Source of the DNA: Bacteroidales bacterium
GTDB lineage: Bacteria > Bacteroidota > Bacteroidia > Bacteroidales > F082
DNA length: 64,000 nt
Direction of reading: 5' to 3'
NCBI GenBank assembly: GCA_030683155.1
Contig: JAUXMV010000015.1
Coordinates: 1 to 64,000 of the forward strand
Below are positions 48,298 through 59,000 of this stretch, piece after piece (position 1 is the stretch's first letter; every line of letters starts with the position of its first letter). The position numbers and the translations under genes were made by a program. A model generated the notes under the pieces. That model worked only from the letters and a program-made list of their open reading frames with translations. It searched no databases and was not told the origin of the DNA.

Positions 48298-48364
48298 GAC
48301 TGGTTTCTTGTTGTTACTTTTGGCTAAATTAATGAATTCTCCATTCTACCATCAATCAAAAAAC

Positions 48365-49075
48365 ATGATTTACAACCTCAATCTTTCCCGCGTGCTTTTT
48401 CTCGATGTAGAAACAGCGCCCCAGTTTCCCGACTATTTTGCCTTGGATGAAAACGGCAAGAGGCTTTGGGACAAAAAAGCAAGTCAACTTAAAACAAAAG
48501 AAGAATCAACGCCAGATGAGCTTTATAATCGCGCAGGTATTTATGCCGAATTCGGAAAAATCATCGTTATTTCCGTTGGTTATTTTAATGGAAGCGAGTT
48601 CAGGCTAAAATCATTTTATGGCGATGATGAAAAGATCCTGCTTGACGAATTTGCCACCTTGCTCAACCGGCATTACAACAATGCAGATGACGTTCTTTGT
48701 GCACATAACGGAAAGGAGTTTGACTTTCCATTCATTGCCAGACGCATGATAATCAACGGAATAGAATTGCCTTTCATTCTTCAGCTGGCTGGTAAAAAAC
48801 CATGGGAAATAAAACATCTTGACACCATGGAACTATGGAAATTTGGCGATTACAAAAACTACACCTCTCTCGACCTGCTTACATATATTTTTGGCATTCC
48901 AACACCGAAAGATGATATTGACGGAAGCATGGTCTGGAAGGTTTATTGGGAGGAAAAAGATCTTGAACGAATAAAAAACTATTGCCAGAAAGATGTTCTT
49001 GCAATCGCACAACTTATGAAACGCTATCTGAACCAACCACTTATAAAAGAAGAACAAGTCGTATTTATTCCCTGA
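48365..49075 (+). CDS. Predicted 3'-5' exonuclease, DEDD/PolB-like
   Basis: Start set to MIYNLNLSRV; Exo I VLFLDVETAPQFPDY; LCAHNGKEFDFPFIARRMIINGIELP; C-terminal YCQKDVLAIAQLMKRY. Confidence 0.88.
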   Translation: MIYNLNLSRVLFLDVETAPQFPDYFALDENGKRLWDKKASQLKTKEESTPDELYNRAGIYAEFGKIIVISVGYFNGSEFRLKSFYGDDEKILLDEFATLLNRHYNNADDVLCAHNGKEFDFPFIARRMIINGIELPFILQLAGKKPWEIKHLDTMELWKFGDYKNYTSLDLLTYIFGIPTPKDDIDGSMVWKVYWEEKDLERIKNYCQKDVLAIAQLMKRYLNQPLIKEEQVVFIP

Positions 49076-49167
49076 TACATGACGAATTGATTCAATACAT
49101 ATAATTACACTTCAAGAAACTTTCCTGAATTGAATAATAGCCTTCAAAAATTTTACAAATAGCATCA

Positions 49168-50622
49168 ATGACCAAACACGCTCTTTCAAAATCAACTTTT
49201 ATCCGTGGGCAGCAATGTCAGAAATCGCTCTATCTTCATTACAAAAGACCCTTTTTGCGTGATAAACTAAGCGCCGAACAACTGGCAAAATTCAGAAGAG
49301 GCACTGATGTCGGCGTTTTAGCACGGGATCTTTTTCCGGGAGGCCAGGATATGAGTCCTAAATCACCTTCCCAATATCAGAAAAAAAGAGAAGAAACAGC
49401 TGCAGCATTATCAGATCCGGATATCAATATTTTGTATGAAGCGGTATTTCAATATGACGACGTGCTGATCATGCTTGATGTTCTTGTAAGAGATGGTCAA
49501 TATTGGAAAGCATTCGAGGTTAAAAGTTCGCGCTCAATATCAGCTACTTATATAAAAGATGCTGCACTTCAGTTTTACGTGATTCGGGGTTGCGGCGTTC
49601 AGCTTTCAGATTTTTCACTGATCTATATAGATGAAAACTATGTGCTGAATGACACTTTGAATCTTGAAGATTTATTTATTCAACAAAGTGTTCTAAATGA
49701 AGTGATGGCTCAAAAAGAGGAAATCAGGCATCAAATTCATCTCTCAAAAGAGAGCCTTCAACTCACAAAATCACCTGATATAAACATAGGAATCCATTGT
49801 CAATACCCCTACCCTTGTGATTTCATTGGTCACTGTTGGAAAAATGTGCCGGCTAAAGGTGTTTTAAGTCTGAAAACTTTCAATAAAACAATGCTTTTTG
49901 ATCTTTATCACAATGGCACAACAGAAATCAGCCAATTTCCTGACAAACTTGCACTAACTTCTTCTCAAAAATCAGAGCTTGAAGCATTTAGAAACTCCAC
50001 ATTAACATTTAACGGAACATCCTTGAAAACCTTTTTTCAAAAAACTCCAACATCAAAAAAATATCACTCTCTGAAACTTATTGTTCAACAGCCTGCCGTT
50101 CCGGTCATCAAAGGTTCACGGCCTTACGAAATGCTGCCAGTGGCTGTTTCAGTTTTGAGCCATGACAGTAATGAGAGTGAAACCATATTATTTAGGCAAG
50201 ATCTTTCTGGTGGAGTGAAATTTTTAGATTTCGTTTCAGGTTTAAACAAAAAAACAGAATTGTTGATTACTGACGATGTGAATATTTTGCTTCAATGTAT
50301 TGAAGGAGTTGTTTTTTATACGAAAGAAGATCTATCTTCAGAACTTCAAAATCTTCACAATAAACTCGTTGGAGTTCGGCAAATCATTGAGGAATGCGAG
50401 GTTTTTCATCCTGATTTTTCTGATGGATGGAGCTTGGCTGATGTGGCCACTGTTCTTGGCGGGAAGAAACAATTATTAAAAGAAAACGTATTTCTAGTAA
50501 AGGATCTGCTCGAAGAAAATGAAACGGAAAAGCTTGAGCAGCTTTTTCAAAGAATCGTTCAATATGCCAAAGCAATTGATCTGTCGTTTCATTATTTTCA
50601 GGAAACTGCCAAAAATGAATAA
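49168..50622 (+). CDS. DUF2779-like protein: Cas4/RecB-like PD-(D/E)XK nuclease plus degenerate C-terminal exonuclease-like domain
   Basis: 484 aa; LSKSTFIRGQQCQKSLYL, MLDVLVRDGQYWKAFEVKSS nuclease motif, HCQYPYPCDFIGHCW Cys cluster. Confidence 0.82.
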   Translation: MTKHALSKSTFIRGQQCQKSLYLHYKRPFLRDKLSAEQLAKFRRGTDVGVLARDLFPGGQDMSPKSPSQYQKKREETAAALSDPDINILYEAVFQYDDVLIMLDVLVRDGQYWKAFEVKSSRSISATYIKDAALQFYVIRGCGVQLSDFSLIYIDENYVLNDTLNLEDLFIQQSVLNEVMAQKEEIRHQIHLSKESLQLTKSPDINIGIHCQYPYPCDFIGHCWKNVPAKGVLSLKTFNKTMLFDLYHNGTTEISQFPDKLALTSSQKSELEAFRNSTLTFNGTSLKTFFQKTPTSKKYHSLKLIVQQPAVPVIKGSRPYEMLPVAVSVLSHDSNESETILFRQDLSGGVKFLDFVSGLNKKTELLITDDVNILLQCIEGVVFYTKEDLSSELQNLHNKLVGVRQIIEECEVFHPDFSDGWSLADVATVLGGKKQLLKENVFLVKDLLEENETEKLEQLFQRIVQYAKAIDLSFHYFQETAKNE

Positions 50623-50746
50623 TCTTTAAAATAGAATAAAATTCTAAAATGTTCTAAATCAGAAGTCAATGTTTTTTATTGTTTTTTCAAACCAAAAAGA
50701 TATTAACACCCACTATCGACTATACACTATTTTGTAATTTTGGCCA

Positions 50747-52273
50747 ATGGAGAAAAATATAAGAAAACCAAAACCCAACAATATCAATCCCATGGATCAG
50801 CAACGCGAATTATTGCTGAGCCACGGAAGGGTTCCACCTCAAGCCCCGGATCTTGAAGAAGTTGTGCTCGGCGCAATGATGCTGGAAAAAGATGCAGTAA
50901 ACGCTGTAATCGACATTTTGCAACCAAATGTTTTTTATAAAGATGCACATCAAAAGATTTTTGAGGCTGTTCAGAGTCTATTTGCAAAGTCTGAACCCAT
51001 CGACATTTTAACTGTAACTAATGAGCTTCGTTTAAATGGAAATCTGGAGATTGTTGGCGGTCCTTATTATATTTCTCAACTCACCAACCGCGTTGTTTCT
51101 GCCGCCAACATTGAGTTTCATGCACGCATCATCATCCAAAAGCATATTCAGCGCGAACTTATCCGCATTTCATCAGACATCATCAAAGATGCTTATGAAG
51201 ACACTACAGATGTGTTCGATTTGCTTGATAAGGCTGAATCGGGGCTTTTTTCGGTAAGTGAGACCAACCTTAGAAGGAGTTTCAGCACGATGCCTGAGTT
51301 GGTGCAACAAGCCATAAAAGACATTGAAAATGCAAAAAGTGGCGATAACAGCCTTCGTGGCGTTCCTTCCGGTTTTACCGAGCTCGACAGAATAACGCAA
51401 GGATGGCAAAAAAGTGATCTCATCATTTTAGCTGCCCGTCCAAGTATGGGTAAAACTGCACTTGCGTTGAATCTGGCACGAAATGCTGCTGTTGGATTTA
51501 ACAAACCGGTTGCCTTTTTTTCACTTGAGATGTCTTCTGTTCAACTAGTTACGCGTTTAATTTCGAGCGAAACCTATCTTCCGGCTGAAAAACTTCGCAA
51601 AGGTGATCTGGCACAGCACGAATGGCAGCAACTGACAACAAAAGTTAGTCCATTGATCGAAGCCAAAATGTTCATTGATGACACACCACAGCTTTCAATT
51701 TTTGAACTTCGTGCAAAATGTCGCCGTCTCAAACAGCAGCACGATATTCAAATGGTTTTTGTCGATTATTTACAACTTATGACCTCAGGCGGCGAAAACC
51801 GCGGAAACCGTGAACAGGAAATCAGTAATATTTCACGGTCACTTAAAAGCCTTGCCAAAGAACTTGATATTCCTGTTCTGGCACTTTCGCAATTAAGCCG
51901 TTCCGTTGAAAACAGGCCCGGCTCAAAGAAACCAATTCTTTCCGACTTGCGCGAATCTGGTGCCATTGAGCAAGATGCCGACATGGTAATTTTCATATAC
52001 AGGCCTGAATATTATGGACTTGTTGAAGATGAAAACAACAATTCTCTTCAGGGTTTAGCCGTTGTAAATATTGCCAAGCACAGAAATGGTAAACTTGGCG
52101 ATGTAAATTTAAAATTCATTGGCACTTACGCAAAATTTGAAGACCCTGAGAATTTTGACAAACATCCACAGGAATTGATGCCTAACACAAGCTTTGAATT
52201 ACCCACAAAAACGATATCTTCCAGAATGAATGATGAATTTGATGTTGAACCAGATTATAATGACCCATTTTAA
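50747..52273 (+). CDS. dnaB: Replicative DNA helicase DnaB
   Basis: 508 aa; AARPSMGKTALALNLARN Walker A, VFVDYLQLM, LSDLRESGAIEQDADMVIFIYR; no intein. Confidence 0.98.
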   Translation: MEKNIRKPKPNNINPMDQQRELLLSHGRVPPQAPDLEEVVLGAMMLEKDAVNAVIDILQPNVFYKDAHQKIFEAVQSLFAKSEPIDILTVTNELRLNGNLEIVGGPYYISQLTNRVVSAANIEFHARIIIQKHIQRELIRISSDIIKDAYEDTTDVFDLLDKAESGLFSVSETNLRRSFSTMPELVQQAIKDIENAKSGDNSLRGVPSGFTELDRITQGWQKSDLIILAARPSMGKTALALNLARNAAVGFNKPVAFFSLEMSSVQLVTRLISSETYLPAEKLRKGDLAQHEWQQLTTKVSPLIEAKMFIDDTPQLSIFELRAKCRRLKQQHDIQMVFVDYLQLMTSGGENRGNREQEISNISRSLKSLAKELDIPVLALSQLSRSVENRPGSKKPILSDLRESGAIEQDADMVIFIYRPEYYGLVEDENNNSLQGLAVVNIAKHRNGKLGDVNLKFIGTYAKFEDPENFDKHPQELMPNTSFELPTKTISSRMNDEFDVEPDYNDPF

Positions 52274-52285
52274 AAAATCAATAAA

Positions 52286-53110
52286 ATGAAAAAACAAAAT
52301 CTTATTTCAGTGATTGCAATTGTGATGCTTTTAAGCAGCATACAGGTATTTTCAGCAAAAGAAGTTGAACTTTCCTACAAATTGGAGAAAGGTAAAAAGT
52401 ATGCAATGGAAATAAATAACAGGCAAACTATTTCAATGAATATGATGGGACAGAGCATGAATCTGACCCAAAACATTGTAATTAATCAGGAAATTCTGGT
52501 TGCGGATAAAATTGAAGACAGCTATACCCTTGAGCTAAACTATAAAAGAATTAGATTCAATCAAAATGCTATGGGTATGGAAATTCAATGGGACAGCGAT
52601 AAACCTGCAACAGAAGACCCGATTTCTCAACAAGTTGCCGCCTCTCTGGGCAAAGCAATCGGCACAACGGTAACAGCAATAATAGATCTACGGGGCCAGC
52701 CGCTCAGCAACAACCGCAGTGAAGTAATTACTGAAGCAAGCAATGTTTCTGGCTTTGAGTCGGGCATGATGATCGTATATGCAGGAAAAAAAGTTAGTGT
52801 TGGAGAAACCTGGCAAGTGAGCCTCAAACCTGATCCAAACAGCGACTTCACCATCACTTCAGATTATACTTTAGATGAAATTAAAGGGAAAAATGCCCAT
52901 ATAAGTTTTTCAGGCAACATAACCGGCACACAGCTCATGGGTGAAAAAGCTGAAATCAGTGGCACACTTTCAGGCAAAACAATTGTTGAACTAGCTTCAG
53001 GATGGATTGTTTCTGCAAGCATCAATCAAGCCATGGAAATGGAAATGGAGCAACAAGGCACAATAATTCCGATGCAAATGAACAGTTTCATTGAAATGAA
53101 TTCAAAGTAG
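52286..53110 (+). CDS. Secreted conserved hypothetical protein (DUF6263-like)
   Basis: 274 aa; signal peptide; ELSYKLEKGKKYAMEINNRQTISMNMMGQSMNLTQNI. Confidence 0.7.
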   Translation: MKKQNLISVIAIVMLLSSIQVFSAKEVELSYKLEKGKKYAMEINNRQTISMNMMGQSMNLTQNIVINQEILVADKIEDSYTLELNYKRIRFNQNAMGMEIQWDSDKPATEDPISQQVAASLGKAIGTTVTAIIDLRGQPLSNNRSEVITEASNVSGFESGMMIVYAGKKVSVGETWQVSLKPDPNSDFTITSDYTLDEIKGKNAHISFSGNITGTQLMGEKAEISGTLSGKTIVELASGWIVSASINQAMEMEMEQQGTIIPMQMNSFIEMNSK

Positions 53111-53140
53111 CGCTTAAAATTTAGCGTTGAAATAACAAAG

Positions 53141-53167
53141 AGCTGGTTAACCAACCGGCTTTTTTTT
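53141..53167 (+). terminator. Rho-independent terminator
   Basis: AGCTGGTT-aacc-... AACCGGCT stem (one G-U) followed by T7. Confidence 0.7.
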
Positions 53168-53198
53168 ATTTACATTTGCGAAGGATAAACAAACCCAA

Positions 53199-53918
53199 AT
53201 GATTGCAATTAAAACTACATTGAGATTTCTCTATCAATATTTAAGGAAGATCATTTACATCACGGGTTGGATTTTTATCGTAATGATAGCATTAAGTTTT
53301 ACTGATTATCCTTATCTGGTCTATCATTGGCTGGGAACAAGCAAAATCGAAAAAATTGATGACCCTAACTACATCGTTCTGATGGGTGCAGGCGGAATGC
53401 CCGGTCCACAAGGGTTATTGCGCTGTTATTATGCCGCCCTGGTAGCAGAAAAGTATCCGCAAAGTAAAATTATCGTTGCCCTGCCAGCTGATTCTGCTTC
53501 GTTTGAAGATAGTGACCACTTTGCTATGATTAACGAATTACTTCGATGGGGCATCGATTCAGAAAGAATTTTGTCAGAAATAAAGGGAACCAATACTTTT
53601 ACGCAAGCTGCTAATATAAAGCAAATTGCAGAAAACACTGAAGCAAAAGTCCTTGTAATTACTTCTCCTGAACATATGTACCGCAGTATTCTTACTTTCA
53701 AAAAAGCAGGATTTGAAACCGTTACTGGTGTTGCAACTTTTGAAAACTCCTTTGATGAAGAGCTTTTAATTGAAGATACTATTAAAGGTAAAAAAAGCTC
53801 AAAACCTGAAAGAAATCTTGATCTTCGTTACAATATGTGGAGCTACCTGCAATATGAAATTATCGTGATGAGGGAATTTACCGCAATAACTTACTATAAA
53901 TTAATGGGTTATATCTAG
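53199..53918 (+). CDS. YdcF/SanA-like (DUF218) membrane protein
   Basis: 239 aa; N-terminal TM; YIVLMGAGGMPGPQGLLRCYYAALVAEKYPQSKIIVALPAD, EIKGTNTFTQAANIKQI, VLVITSPEHMYRSILTFKKAG. Confidence 0.85.
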   Translation: MIAIKTTLRFLYQYLRKIIYITGWIFIVMIALSFTDYPYLVYHWLGTSKIEKIDDPNYIVLMGAGGMPGPQGLLRCYYAALVAEKYPQSKIIVALPADSASFEDSDHFAMINELLRWGIDSERILSEIKGTNTFTQAANIKQIAENTEAKVLVITSPEHMYRSILTFKKAGFETVTGVATFENSFDEELLIEDTIKGKKSSKPERNLDLRYNMWSYLQYEIIVMREFTAITYYKLMGYI

Positions 53919-53945
53919 GCAAACCAACTAAACATAAACACATAA

Positions 53946-53981
53946 AAAAAGCCTGTACAGAATTCACTACACAGGCTTTTT
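53946..53981. terminator. Bidirectional terminator between convergent genes
   Basis: 11-bp perfect stem AAAAAGCCTGT...ACAGGCTTTTT. Confidence 0.85.
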
Positions 53982-53998
53982 CAAAAAATGTATAAATC

Positions 53999-55189
53999 CT
54001 ACTTCAAAACTTCATTCACCAATGCCGCAGCATCCTGAAGTCTGATAGCTGAAAACACTTTCAAGCCGGATTTGTCTATAATTTCTTTTCCTTCTTCGGC
54101 ATTGGTACCTTGAAGACGAACAATAATGGGAACTTCAATTTCGCCAATATTGTTGTATGCATCCACTACACCCTGTGCAACGCGATCGCAACGAACTATT
54201 CCTCCAAAAATATTTACCAATATCGCCTTAACATTAGGATCTTTCAGAATAATTCTAAAACCTTCTTCTACCCTTTTCGCATTTGCGGTGCCACCAACAT
54301 CAAGGAAATTGGCCGGATCACCTCCCGACATTTTGATCATGTCCATTGTTGCCATTGCAAGCCCTGCTCCATTGACCATACAGCCTACATTGCCATCAAG
54401 TTTTACGTAATTCAAATCGAAACGACTGGCTTCCACTTCAATAGGATCTTCTTCATTGAGGTCGCGCATTCCGGCAATTTCAATCTGACGGAAAAGAGCG
54501 TTGTTGTCGATAACAACTTTAGCATCAGCAGCATATATTCTGTCATCAGCAGCTTTGATTACAGGATTGATCTCAAATAGGCTCGCATCCGATCCTTCGT
54601 AAGCTTTGTAAAGTGCAGCTACAAACTTCACCATCTCTTTAAAAGCAGTACCGGAGAGACCTAAATTAAAGGCGATTTTTCTGGCTTGAAATGCCTGTAA
54701 GCCAACTTTTGGATCAATTTCTTCTGTAAAGATTTGATCTGGTGTCTCCTCAGCAACCTTTTCAATATCCATCCCTCCTCTTGGAGAATACAAAATCATA
54801 TTTCTGCTTGTGGCCCGGTTAAGCAAAATACTCATATAAATTTCTGAAACAGGATATGGTCCTGGATAATAGATATTCTGCTCGACCAATACTTTTCTGA
54901 CATACTTTCCTTCGGCACTTGTTTGGGGAGTTATCAAAGTCATTCCAATAATCTGATCGGCAAAAAGCTCCACTTCTTCAATGGATTTGGCAATTTTTAC
55001 ACCACCGCCTTTGCCACGTCCACCGGCGTGAATCTGTGCTTTGACAGCCCATTTATCTGAACCTGTCATTTTTTGAATCTCCTTTGCTGCTTCAACAGCT
55101 TTTGCAGGTGATTCAGCTACAATACTCATAGGAACGGAAACGCCATATCCGCTTAGTATCTGTTTACCCTGAAACTCATGTAAATTCAT
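53999..55189 (-). CDS. sucC: ADP-forming succinate--CoA ligase subunit beta
   Basis: Start set to MNLHEFQGKQILSGYGV; WAVKAQIHAGGRGKGGGVKIAKS, FLDVGGTANAKRVEEGF, VNIFGGIVRCD. Confidence 0.97.
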   Translation of the reverse strand: MNLHEFQGKQILSGYGVSVPMSIVAESPAKAVEAAKEIQKMTGSDKWAVKAQIHAGGRGKGGGVKIAKSIEEVELFADQIIGMTLITPQTSAEGKYVRKVLVEQNIYYPGPYPVSEIYMSILLNRATSRNMILYSPRGGMDIEKVAEETPDQIFTEEIDPKVGLQAFQARKIAFNLGLSGTAFKEMVKFVAALYKAYEGSDASLFEINPVIKAADDRIYAADAKVVIDNNALFRQIEIAGMRDLNEEDPIEVEASRFDLNYVKLDGNVGCMVNGAGLAMATMDMIKMSGGDPANFLDVGGTANAKRVEEGFRIILKDPNVKAILVNIFGGIVRCDRVAQGVVDAYNNIGEIEVPIIVRLQGTNAEEGKEIIDKSGLKVFSAIRLQDAAALVNEVLK

Positions 55190-55342
55190 AACGAAATAAT
55201 TCTGTGATTTTTGAAGTCCAAAAATAGAACTTTTTAGAGTATCTATTTCTATCAATCAAAGAAATCTTAAGTTTTTCTTTAACACATTCCGAAGAAGCTG
55301 AAACTGCAATGCTGACGAATACTGATTCGCGACAAAATTCTG

Positions 55343-55350
55343 TACCTTTG
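55343..55350 (+). promoter_or_regulatory. -7-like element TACCTTTG upstream of the lolD-like gene
   Basis: Sits inside the 5' ORF extension (55309), supporting the start at 55372. Confidence 0.4.
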
Positions 55351-55371
55351 CCCGGAAATCACATACTTAAA

Positions 55372-56022
55372 ATGATAAAGGCAAACGGAATTGTCAAAAA
55401 ATTCGGAAATCTTATCGTCCTCAAGGGGATAGATATGGTAGTAAAAGAAGGCGAAATCGTGTCAATAGTTGGTGCTTCGGGTGCAGGAAAATCAACATTA
55501 CTTCAAATATTAGGAACACTTGAAAAGCCGGATGAAGGCATTGTAACCATTGGAGGGACAGCAGTTAACAAGCTTTCAGACCAGGAGCTTTCAGCTTTCC
55601 GAAACCAAAAAATTGGCTTTGTTTTTCAGTTTCATCATTTGTTGCCAGAGTTTACTGCCCTCGAAAACATTTGCATACCTGCATTTATCGCTGGAACAGC
55701 TAAAAATAAAGCAATCGAAAGAGCAAAATATTTGCTTGATTACTTTAAACTTTCGGAGCGGGCCGAACATAAACCTTCTGAACTTTCCGGCGGCGAACAA
55801 CAGCGTGTAGCGGTCGCCCGGGCGCTCATGAATAATCCCGCAGTAGTACTCGCAGATGAGCCATCAGGCAATCTGGACTCAAATTCAGCCAACGAATTAC
55901 ACAAATTATTTTTCAAGCTGAGAGAAGAGTTTAACCAAACATTTATAATTGTAACACACAACCCCGAGCTTGCTGTTATGGCAGATCGAAAACTACATAT
56001 TGTCGATGGCCTGATTGAATAA
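55372..56022 (+). CDS. LolD/MacB-like ABC transporter ATP-binding protein
   Basis: [57 protein letters not shown]; start set to [12 protein letters not shown]. Confidence 0.94.
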   Translation: MIKANGIVKKFGNLIVLKGIDMVVKEGEIVSIVGASGAGKSTLLQILGTLEKPDEGIVTIGGTAVNKLSDQELSAFRNQKIGFVFQFHHLLPEFTALENICIPAFIAGTAKNKAIERAKYLLDYFKLSERAEHKPSELSGGEQQRVAVARALMNNPAVVLADEPSGNLDSNSANELHKLFFKLREEFNQTFIIVTHNPELAVMADRKLHIVDGLIE

Positions 56023-56087
56023 TTCAGCTGCAATAAAAACCATCCTATATCGTTAATTAAAGTTACACCAGAAAGTTAAATATCCAT

Positions 56088-59000
56088 ATGTACCGACTTT
56101 TTACCCTGAAAGCCTTACTGCTTTTGCTGATCTTAATTGCCGTACAATTTTCATTGCAGGCACAGGAACCCCAGCAAAATTTCGAAAGTATCATGCGTTC
56201 TGCAAATGAAAAATTCGCTGAAAAAGATTATATCAGTGCCAAGACTTATTATGAAATGGCATTGCGATTCAGAGAAAATGACGCAACGGCAAAGAATCGC
56301 CTGGCAGAAACAGTAGATCTCATTCAGAAACAAATGGAACTGCAGGGAAGATTTTACCAAAACCTTGATGAAGGTGACAGGCTCAATCGTGAAGGCAAAA
56401 TTGAAGAAGCACTTGAATTTTATAACAAAGCACTAAGCATCTTTCCACAAGATAAATATACCCTGAGCCAGACAACAAAAATTAACGAAACCCTTAATGT
56501 AAACAATCAACGTCAGCAAAGCTATCAAACAGCAATGCAGTTGGGAGAGCAACTTCTTGAAAGCAAAAAGTTTGAAGAAGCTTTAGTGCAATTTAATCAG
56601 GCAACAACCATATTTCCAGATGAAAAACTCCCAAAAGAGCGCATTGCTTCAACACAAGTCTTATTGGGTAAACAGAAAGAAAAAGAACAACTTTTTAACA
56701 ATCTGAAAACCGAAGCCAACAACTTGATTCTTAGAAGAAACTATACAGATGCGATTGTCAAGATTGAAGAAGCTTTGACATTATTTCCTGACGACGCAGC
56801 CACAATAACTCAGCTAAGCGACACTAAAATGCTGGCCACAAAGGCAAACAGATACAATGAAATTCTGGCAAAAGCTGATGAAGCCTATGAGCTGAAAAAA
56901 CTTGACGAATCCAGAACGCTTTACAGACAGGCGCTGGAAGTTTGGCCTGAGCAAAACTATGCCATCGATATGGTTAACCGCATCGATCAATTCCTTAACA
57001 GCGATGCTTATTTAAAAGAAGTTGCTTTGAAAAAGTTACTTGCAGATGCCAACAACGAATACCTGGAAAAACGCTTTGAGGCTGCACTAAAAACCTACGG
57101 AAAAGTCCTTGAAATAGACGCAGAGCATATTTTGGCATCTGAACGCGTCACCGAAATCACTTTCATTTTAGCGCAAGCCAAGGCTGAACAGGAAAAAGAG
57201 ATTCGTTTTGCTGAATTCGTTTCAAAAGGAGATTTAGCAATGTCACAATCTGATTTTGCACAGGCAGTAACTTCCTACAGAGATGCTGTCGGAATCAAAC
57301 AAGATGACACTTCCTTAAATGCAAAACTGGCAGATGCTGAAAAGAAATTTGGTGATCAGCAACTTGCTTTGGAAAAAGGCAAGCAGTATAGCAAACTGAT
57401 TGAAGATGCTGATAAATTGTTTACAGAAAACAAACTGGACAATGCAAAAGTGCTTTATGCACAAGCAGTTGAAGTAGACAATACGCAAAGTTATCCGCGC
57501 CAGCAAATTGATAAAATAAATACACTTCTGGCTGAGGCTGAGAAAAAACAACAGGCTGATGCAGCCTATAACGAACTTTTGGCTGCTGCAAAACAATATT
57601 TCGATGCACGAAGCTGGGAACTTGCAATTTCAGAATATAATAAAGCACTTCAAATTAATCCTGATGCGGAACTTCCAAAACAGCAGATTACTGAAATAAA
57701 CAGAATCAAGGAAAATGAGGCATCTGAGTTGGCAAACAATCAGGCATACCAGGCATTTGTTGATGAAGGAAATTCTTCTTTAAGTCAAAAAAATTATGAA
57801 ACGGCCATCCAAGCTTTCACAAATGCATTAAGCCTTCGTCCTAACGAATCACTGCCAAAACAAAAGATTGCAGAAATTGAACGATTAGTGAACGAGGAAA
57901 AAGTGATGGCAGAAAAGGAATCCAGCTATGCAGCCCTTATTGCATCAGCAGATCAGCAATTTACCAATGAGAATTATGAAGGTGCAAGAGAAAACTATAA
58001 CAAAGCACTTGCGCTTTTCAGCGAAAGAGAACACCCTGCTTCACGCATAAAAGAAATCGGCAATATTGTTGCAGGAAAAGCTGCCGCTCAAGAACTTGAA
58101 GCAAGATATGCTGCTTTAATCAATGAGGCTGACACTGATTTCAATAGTAAAAATTATCAGTCTGCTCAGTTGAAATACACCGATGCCTTAGCGCTAAAAC
58201 CTTCTGAAAAGCATCCAAAAAGCAAACTTGAAGAGATAGGTGCTATCTTTTCAGATTTAGCCAAACAAGAAGAGCTGAATAAGAATTACTTACAAAAAAT
58301 CGAGCTTGCTGATCAACTCTATTCAAATGAGTTGCTCGATGATGCTCTCGCTGCCTATCGTGAAGCTTTACAGCTCAAACCCAATGAAAGTTATCCGCAG
58401 AGTCAGATAAGTTTGATTGAAACAAAAAAACAAGCGCTTGCCACAGCAAAAGAACTCGAGACACGCGTTAATAACCTTAAAGTTCAGGGAGATAACCTTC
58501 TTTCTAATAATCAGTTAACTGAAGCAAGTGGGATTTTTGACCAGATACTTTCTTTAGATCCTGCAAACATTTATGCCGCAGCAAAAAAGGCTGAAATAGC
58601 CCTTGCACTTGAGGCCATAGAACGCGAAAACAAAAGCAGATATGATGCTGCCATTGCAGAAGGTGATCGTCAGGTGGGCATTAATGAATATCAGTTGGCT
58701 GTTGTCTCTTTTAAAACTGCACTTGGATATAAAGCAAATGATCCTTATGCTACCCAAAGAATCAAACAGATTGAAGTGATTCTTGAAGAAAGGTTGCTCG
58801 CATTAAAATCAGAATACAATAAATTCGTGAGTGAGGCCGACAGAAGTTTTAATACCGGAAATTATGACAAAGCTATTGAAGCATATCTTAGAGCTGAAGG
58901 CATTAAACCTGATGAGCGTTATCCGAGAGAGATGATACACAAAATCGCTCAAATAATGGAGGCAAACAAGATAAGAGAGCTTAACGTTTCTCCTGTTCAG

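Noticed and set aside
50747-52273. DnaB intein
   Set aside because: Walker A and downstream motifs are contiguous at normal length (508 aa); no insertion.
54110-54580. 156-aa plus-strand ORF
   Set aside because: Antisense shadow of sucC.
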